Source of the DNA: Streptomyces capitiformicae
GTDB taxonomy: Bacteria > Actinomycetota > Actinomycetes > Streptomycetales > Streptomycetaceae
Assembly (NCBI RefSeq): GCF_002214185.1
Contig: NZ_CP022161.1
Coordinates: 5,587,486 to 5,651,485, forward strand
Direction of reading: 5' to 3'
DNA length: 64,000 nt
The notes beneath the pieces are model-generated. The model did no database searches. It saw nothing but the letters and a program-made list of their open reading frames with translations, and was not told where the DNA came from. The translations under genes were made by a program, and so were the position numbers. The first letter of the stretch is position 1. Every line of letters begins with the position of its first letter. Shown one piece after another: positions 59,410-64,000 of the stretch.

Positions 59410-60969
59410 TCAGGGGTTCTCGGCCATGCGGCGGAGTTCGGCCTTGGCCAGCTTGCCGCTGGCGTTGCGGGGGAGTTCGCCGACCAGCATCAGCCGGGTG
59501 GGGAGTTTGTAGCGGGCGAGGTGACGGCCGGCGAAGTCGCGTACCTCTTCCAGGGTGAGGGCCTTGCCGGGGGCGCAGGTGAGCACGGCCAGGACGGTCT
59601 CGCCCCACTTCGGGTCGGGGATGCCGATGACGGCCGCTTCCAGGACGCCGGGGCAGGCGGCGAGGACGCGTTCCACCTCGGCCGGGTAGATGTTCTCGCC
59701 ACCGCTGATGATCATGTCCTTGAGGCGGTCGACGATGTAGTAGAAGCCGTCCTTGTCACGGTGGGCGATGTCGCCGGAGTGGAACCAGCCCGCTTCGTCG
59801 AAGGCGGCGCCGGTGGCTTCCGGGTTGTTCCAGTAGCCGGCGGTGACGTTGGGGCCGCGTACGCAGATCTCTCCCCGGGTGTCGGCCTCGTCGATCCGGG
59901 CGCCGGTGACCGGATCGGTGAGACACACCTCGGTGTACGGCATCGGGGCGCCGGCGGAACCGGCTTTCTCCAGGGTCAGGGGGGCCGGGAGGTACGTGGC
60001 GAAGGGGGCCGTCTCGGTGAGCCCCCAGGCCTGCTGGAGCAGGATGCCGTGTTCCGCGTAGTCCTTGATGAGCTGCGGTGGGACGGGCGCGCCCGCGACG
60101 ACCGCCGACCTGAGCGCGCCGAGGTCGGCCTCGGCGAAGCCGGGCACGCGGGCGACGGCGGCGCACATGGCGGGGACGGCGAAGAAGGAGGTCACCCGGT
60201 ACTCGACGAGGTCGGACAGGAACCGGGCCGGGTCGAAGGCGCGGCGCAGGACGACGGTGCCGCCGCGCAGCAGGGTGCGCAGGGTGAGGGCGTTGAGGCC
60301 GCCGATGTGGAAGAGGGGGGCGACGGCCAGGTTCACGTCGTCGGAGCGGGTGTCGACCATGCTGTCGACATTGACCGCGTTCCACCACAGGTTGCCGTGG
60401 GTGAGCATGACGCCCTTGGGGCGGCCGGTGGTGCCGGAGGTGTACATCAGGGCGGCGAGGTCGTCGTCGTGCAGCGGCACCGCCTCCCGGGTGGGCCGGT
60501 CGGCGCCGAACAGCCGCGAGAGGGGGATCCATACGGCCGCGGTCGCCTCGGCGGCGGGGCAGGCGGGGTCGGTGTCGACCAGGAGGTGGCGGCGGGCGGG
60601 GATGTCGTCGAGGACGGACTCGACGAGTTCGCGGTGTCCCTCCTCGACGACCACGGTGTGGACTCCGCTGTCGGTGAGGATGTGGCGTACCTCGTCGGCG
60701 GCGAGCCGGAAGTTGACGGGGACGAAGACGGCGCCGAGGTGGGCGGCGGCGAACAGTGTCTGGAGGAAGGTGACGCTGTTGAAGCCGAGGTAGCCGATCC
60801 GGTCGCCGCGGCGCAGCCCCTGTTCGGCGAGTCCGGCGGCCAGCTCGACCGCGGTGCGGCTGAGGTGGGCGGCGGAGAACTCCTGGCCCTCGTAGACGAC
60901 GGCGGTGGGCGTGGGGTAGGTGGCTCTGCGGTGCAGGGCGGCTGCGGGGCTGATGTCGACGGCGGCCAT
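59410..60969 (-). CDS. Acyl-CoA synthetase (AMP-forming ligase)
   Basis: 519 residues from ATG 60969 (GGAG 8 bases upstream). ANL-superfamily adenylating enzyme. The P-loop is LMYTSGTTGRPKGVMLTHGN; other motifs are GGENIYPAEVE, GYWNNPEAT and WFHSGDIAHRDKDGFYYIVDRLKD. The AMP-forming catalytic lysine lies in NASGKLAKAEL near the C-terminus. Makes CoA thioesters of a fatty or aromatic acid. The GNAT-like gene follows after 7 bp. No other pathway genes are near, only the LigB-like fragment, which hints at an aromatic-acid pathway. Confidence 0.93.
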   Translation of the reverse strand: MAAVDISPAAALHRRATYPTPTAVVYEGQEFSAAHLSRTAVELAAGLAEQGLRRGDRIGYLGFNSVTFLQTLFAAAHLGAVFVPVNFRLAADEVRHILTDSGVHTVVVEEGHRELVESVLDDIPARRHLLVDTDPACPAAEATAAVWIPLSRLFGADRPTREAVPLHDDDLAALMYTSGTTGRPKGVMLTHGNLWWNAVNVDSMVDTRSDDVNLAVAPLFHIGGLNALTLRTLLRGGTVVLRRAFDPARFLSDLVEYRVTSFFAVPAMCAAVARVPGFAEADLGALRSAVVAGAPVPPQLIKDYAEHGILLQQAWGLTETAPFATYLPAPLTLEKAGSAGAPMPYTEVCLTDPVTGARIDEADTRGEICVRGPNVTAGYWNNPEATGAAFDEAGWFHSGDIAHRDKDGFYYIVDRLKDMIISGGENIYPAEVERVLAACPGVLEAAVIGIPDPKWGETVLAVLTCAPGKALTLEEVRDFAGRHLARYKLPTRLMLVGELPRNASGKLAKAELRRMAENP

Positions 60970-61079
60970 GGCGTCGGCTCCTTCGATCGCTGTCGTACGC
61001 AAACGGAAGCGGAAGCGGAAGGTTCTATTACAGACCGATGGCGCCGTCGGCGGTGCGGAAACCGCGTACGGCGATACCG

Positions 61080-61146
61080 CCGCCTGGTCAGCCTCGGGTG
61101 TGTGCTGGCCCTGCCGGAGACCCGGGACGGGGACTTCGAGAGCTGA
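61080..61146 (+). pseudogene. Last residues of an MFS transporter gene
   Basis: The plus-strand frame ending at TGA 61144-61146 reads LVSLGCVLALPETRDGDFES, which resembles the C-terminal end of an MFS transporter (LPETRG-type). No coherent transporter sequence precedes it. Probably a remnant next to the terminator. Confidence 0.4.
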
Positions 61147-61152
61147 CCGGCG

Positions 61153-61202
61153 CCGACGAGCCGGACACCGTCAGCATCGGCCGACGGTGTCCGGCTCGTC
61201 GG
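61153..61202. terminator. Perfect 20-bp inverted repeat, bidirectional terminator overlapping a stop codon
   Basis: 61153-61172 and 61183-61202 are perfectly complementary over 20 bp with a 10-base loop. The minus-strand SpoIIE-type gene ends inside it (stop 61173-61171), so the second arm encodes the protein's last residues. Confidence 0.9.
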
Positions 61203-63582
61203 GAAGTGCCTGTTCGGCCCAGATGGTCTTGCCGGTACGGGTGTGGCGGCTGCCCCAGCGCTGGGTGAGCTGCGCGACGAGCAGGAGGCCGCGGCCGCCC
61301 TCGTCGAAGGCGCGGGCCCGCCGCATATGGGGGGCTGTGCTGCTGGAGTCGGAGACTTCACAGATGAGGGTGGTGTCGCGGATCAGGCGCAGCTGGATGG
61401 GGGGCTCGCCGTAGCGGATGGCGTTGGTGACCAGTTCGCTGACCACGAGTTCGGTGACGAAGGCGACGTCCTCCAGCTGCCAGGCGGCGAGTTGGGCGCA
61501 GGTCAGCTTGCGGGCCTGGGCGACGAAGGTGGGGTCGGCGGGAACGTCCCAGGTGGCGACCTGCTCGGCGTCCAGGGCGTGGGTCCGGGCCAGGAGCAGG
61601 GCGACGTCGTCGGCGGGGCGGTCGGTCAGCAGGTCGCGCAGGACCCCGTCGCAGGTCTCCTCCAGGGGGCGTTCCGTGCCGCCGAGGGTCCGCCCCAGCA
61701 GGGCGAGTCCGTCGTCCAGGTCGCGGTCGGGGGCCTGGACGAGGCCGTCGGTGTAGAGGGCGAGCACGCTGCCCTCGGGGACGTCGAACTCGGCGGTCTC
61801 GAAGGGCAGACCACCCAGGCCCAGCGGTGGCCCGGTCGGCAGGTCGAGGAACGCGACGGCGCCGTCCGGGGCGACCAGGGCCGGCGGCGGATGGCCTGCC
61901 CGGGCCATGGAGCAGCGGCGCGAGACCGGGTCGTAGACGGCGTACAGGCAGGTGGCCCCGATCTCACCCGGGCGGTCCGGGTCCAGGTCCAGGTCTTCGG
62001 AGGCGCCCGTCCTCGACTCGGCGTCCAGGCGCAGCACGATGTCGTCGAGCCGGGTGAGCAGCTCGTCCGGCGCCAGGTCCACATCGGCCAGGGTGCGCAC
62101 GGCGGTGCGGAGCCGGCCCATGGTGGCGGACGCCTGCACACCGTGGCCCACGACGTCGCCGACCACGAGCGCGACCCGGGCTCCGGACAGCGGGATGACG
62201 TCGAACCAGTCGCCGCCGATACCGGCCTGGGAGCTCGCCGGCAGGTAGCGGGAGGCGACCTCGACGGCCGCCTGCCGGGGCGCCTGGTGGCGCAGGACGC
62301 TGCGCTGCAGTCGGAGCGCGAGGGCGTGCTCGCGGGTGTAACGGCGGGCGTTGTCGACGCACACGGCGGCGCGGGACGCGAGTTCCTCGGCGAGCAGCAG
62401 GTCGTCCTCGCCGAAGGGCTCCGGTGTGCGGTGGCGGGCGAGGATCGACAGGCCGAGGGTGACCCCGCGGGCGCGCAGTGGGACCGCCATCGCCGAGTGG
62501 ATGCCATGGGCCTCGATACTGCGGGCCCGTTCCGTCGAGCCCGCCGCCCACCGCTGCCGGGTGGCGTCGTCGGCCGCGTACAGCACACCCCGGCCGGTGG
62601 TCAGGGCGCGGCCCGGTGTGGAGTCCTCTTCGTAGGTGTGTCTGCTGCCGACCGGGATCACGGCCTCGGGGCAGCCCTCCAGCACGGACCGGTGGGCGGC
62701 ACGACGGAAGAGCAGGGGTCCGGCAGTGGGCAAGGGGGGCGCTTCCTCACCGGCGAGCACCGGGTCCAGCAGGTCCACGATGACGAAGTCGGCGAAGTAG
62801 TCCGTGCAGACCTCCGCCAGCTCCTCGGCGGTGCGCGTCACGTCCAGCGTGGAGCCGATCCGGGTGGTGGACTCGTTGAGCATGGTCAGCCGCCGCCGGG
62901 CCAGGAACTGCTCGGTGCTGTCCATCGCCGCCAGGCACATCCCCCGCACTTCGCCGACGTCGTCCCGCAGCGGGCTGAGGGAGACCAGCCAGGCGTGCTC
63001 CCGGGACTCACCGGGCGCGCGCAGCCATGCCTCGTACGGCAGGGACTCGCCCGTGCGCAGTACGTGCCTCACGGCGTCGCCGATCCCCGCGAAGCCCGGC
63101 AGCTTGCGCCTGCCATCGGCCGACTCCCCCACCCGGCGGCCCAGCAGCTCCCGCTCCGGTCTGCCCATCACCTCTTCCATGGCGGAGTTCGCGGACACCG
63201 CGAGCCCGTCCTGGTCGAAGATCGCCATCGGTACGGGGAACTGCTCCAGGGCCCACCATCGCAGCCGTGCCGTCGGTTCCGGCACCGTGGCCGTGAGGAA
63301 CCACTGGGTCTCCCCCGCCGAGTCCAGCAGTGGATGTGCGGCCAGCTCCAACTCCACGGGGTGGCCGTCCCGGTGCCGTACGTGAATCGTGCCGCGCCAT
63401 TCGCCCGGCTCGGCGAGGCTGCGCAGGGCCGAGGCCGGAAGGGTGTCGCTGAGCAGTTCGGCCGCCGGGCGGCCGGTGACCTCCCCGGGCTCGTGTCCGA
63501 GCAGTCGACGGGCCTCGGCGCTCCAGGCGACGACCAACCCCCTGGCGTCGATCGCGGCAGAAGCGACACCGAGTTCGCCCAT
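61171..63582 (-). CDS. PAS-GAF SpoIIE-type phosphatase with HATPase domain
   Basis: 803 residues from ATG 63582 (AAGGA 4 bases upstream). Two PAS domains (about 1-220), a GAF (about 245-420: VPLRARGVTLGLSILAR, CVDNARRYTREHALALRLQ), a PP2C/SpoIIE phosphatase (about 430-640: AGIGGDWFDVIPL, ALVVGDVVGHGV, RAGHPPPALV, LYTDGLVQ, ADDVALLLAR) and a C-terminal HATPase (about 690-800: VTELVVSELVTNAIRYG, FDEGGRGLLLVAQL). A cytoplasmic, signal-sensing anti-anti-sigma phosphatase/kinase of the type Streptomyces uses with SigB-like factors. No anti-sigma genes are near. The last codons overlap the terminator. Confidence 0.92.
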   Translation of the reverse strand: MGELGVASAAIDARGLVVAWSAEARRLLGHEPGEVTGRPAAELLSDTLPASALRSLAEPGEWRGTIHVRHRDGHPVELELAAHPLLDSAGETQWFLTATVPEPTARLRWWALEQFPVPMAIFDQDGLAVSANSAMEEVMGRPERELLGRRVGESADGRRKLPGFAGIGDAVRHVLRTGESLPYEAWLRAPGESREHAWLVSLSPLRDDVGEVRGMCLAAMDSTEQFLARRRLTMLNESTTRIGSTLDVTRTAEELAEVCTDYFADFVIVDLLDPVLAGEEAPPLPTAGPLLFRRAAHRSVLEGCPEAVIPVGSRHTYEEDSTPGRALTTGRGVLYAADDATRQRWAAGSTERARSIEAHGIHSAMAVPLRARGVTLGLSILARHRTPEPFGEDDLLLAEELASRAAVCVDNARRYTREHALALRLQRSVLRHQAPRQAAVEVASRYLPASSQAGIGGDWFDVIPLSGARVALVVGDVVGHGVQASATMGRLRTAVRTLADVDLAPDELLTRLDDIVLRLDAESRTGASEDLDLDPDRPGEIGATCLYAVYDPVSRRCSMARAGHPPPALVAPDGAVAFLDLPTGPPLGLGGLPFETAEFDVPEGSVLALYTDGLVQAPDRDLDDGLALLGRTLGGTERPLEETCDGVLRDLLTDRPADDVALLLARTHALDAEQVATWDVPADPTFVAQARKLTCAQLAAWQLEDVAFVTELVVSELVTNAIRYGEPPIQLRLIRDTTLICEVSDSSSTAPHMRRARAFDEGGRGLLLVAQLTQRWGSRHTRTGKTIWAEQALPDEPDTVGRC

Positions 63583-63785
63583 CGTTCCTTCTCTCCACCC
63601 GCCCGGAGCCACCGTCGGTGAACTCACGGATCACCTGCGCAGCAGTACGTTCAGGGTTCATTGTGCGCCGGGCGCACCACGCAGCGTGCGCGACTGCTCG
63701 CAATGCTCCGGCCAGGGGTACGGCGTATCGGACCACCTTCGTCCGAAACGGACGCAGGATTCCCCTAGAGTCCTTCCGACGGACC

Positions 63786-64000
63786 CTAACGACGACGCCA
63801 CGGCAGCACCTGGCGGTCGTCCCCGGCGGCGTCCGCGCACTGGAGCGCGTCGGTGATCGCCTCGCCGATCTCCGCGAGTTGGGTGACCTGCTCCGGGGTC
63901 AGCGCATCGAAGACGGCCCGGCGTACGGCCTCCACATGGCCCGGGGCCGCGCGCTCCAGCAGGCCCTGCCCTTGTGCGGTGAGGACAGCGAGCTGGTTGC
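63786..64000 (-). CDS. MarR-family regulator, C-terminal part (gene continues beyond the window)
   Basis: The frame ends with TAG at 63788-63786 and reads off the right edge. The last 71 residues (LAVLTAQGQGLLERAAPGHV, AVRRAVFDALTPEQVTQLAE) have the C-terminal dimerisation-helix pattern of MarR proteins. The HTH and start lie outside. Between it and the SpoIIE gene, about 200 bp hold no gene and probably the SpoIIE promoter. Confidence 0.75.
   Translation of the reverse strand, partial: NQLAVLTAQGQGLLERAAPGHVEAVRRAVFDALTPEQVTQLAEIGEAITDALQCADAAGDDRQVLPWRRR

Noticed and set aside
61243..63621. Long plus-strand open frame opposite the SpoIIE-type gene
   Set aside because: A shadow frame, Gly/Gln/Val-rich without domains, while the minus strand shows five domains.

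Overview
The window looks like a Streptomyces chromosome, probably an accessory or arm-proximal part. GC is very high with strong third-position G/C. GTG and TTG starts are common, genes are chained by 4-bp ATGA/GTGA overlaps, and rare TTA (bldA-type) codons occur in several genes. The families are typical of the genus: CebR-type operator, CBM2 glycosidases, Ser/Thr kinases, SpoIIE-type phosphatase, PucR and TetR regulators, and an orphan P450.

Layout. 1-3657 is a minus-strand PaoABC-like molybdo-flavoprotein oxidoreductase (2Fe-2S, FAD and Mo subunits, the last cut by the window edge), divergent from a TetR regulator (3947-4525) with two palindromes between them. 4556-5429 holds gene debris, including a pectate-lyase-like gene with its middle deleted. 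5534-9181 is a large secreted subtilase. 9360-12259 is a polysaccharide-degradation pair (CE3 esterase-CBM2 and GH5 mannanase-FnIII-CBM2) behind a perfect CebR-type operator. 12302-16418 carries a DHA2 exporter, a ThDP enzyme and a cyclase. A GNAT with a tandem repeat follows, then a hypothetical / MoxR / VWA-metallopeptidase cassette (17223-21565).

21636-33033 is the most interesting region. A Fur/Zur-like box precedes ten plus-strand genes, most with overlapping stops and starts: ATP-grasp ligase, DUF364 (putative heavy-metal chelation) protein, cysteine-synthase-like PLP enzyme, dipeptide epimerase, MFS exporter, SAM methyltransferase, and a complete Opp/Nik-type ABC importer (binding lipoprotein, two permeases, fused double ATPase). 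The layout (make, export, re-import) is that of a metallophore system such as staphylopine (Cnt), but the biosynthetic enzymes differ. There is no NRPS, NIS synthetase, opine dehydrogenase or nicotianamine-synthase-like gene. I propose a small, dipeptide-like, zinc-regulated metallophore.

33152-47136 has two receptor-type Ser/Thr kinases (one ending in a peptidoglycan-binding domain), an FHA protein, a membrane protein, pyruvate carboxylase, a LacI regulator, a SUKH protein and remnants (GH78 rhamnosidase C-terminus, Cys-rich fragment). 47175-51985 has an RpiR-like remnant, an OpuC-type osmolyte ABC operon and an amidohydrolase whose stop codon lies at the edge of an inserted IS200/IS605 element (about 51980-53765) with intact tnpA and tnpB. 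53800-64000 has a P450 without a recognisable ExxR, TrpF, a PucR regulator with a TTA codon, a secreted DUF4394 protein, a LigB-like C-terminal fragment, a GNAT-like gene, an acyl-CoA synthetase, an MFS remnant, a PAS-GAF-SpoIIE-HATPase phosphatase and the end of a MarR gene.

At least six loci are broken genes, so the window mixes functional accessory operons with decaying ones. I saw no rRNA, tRNA or CRISPR array.
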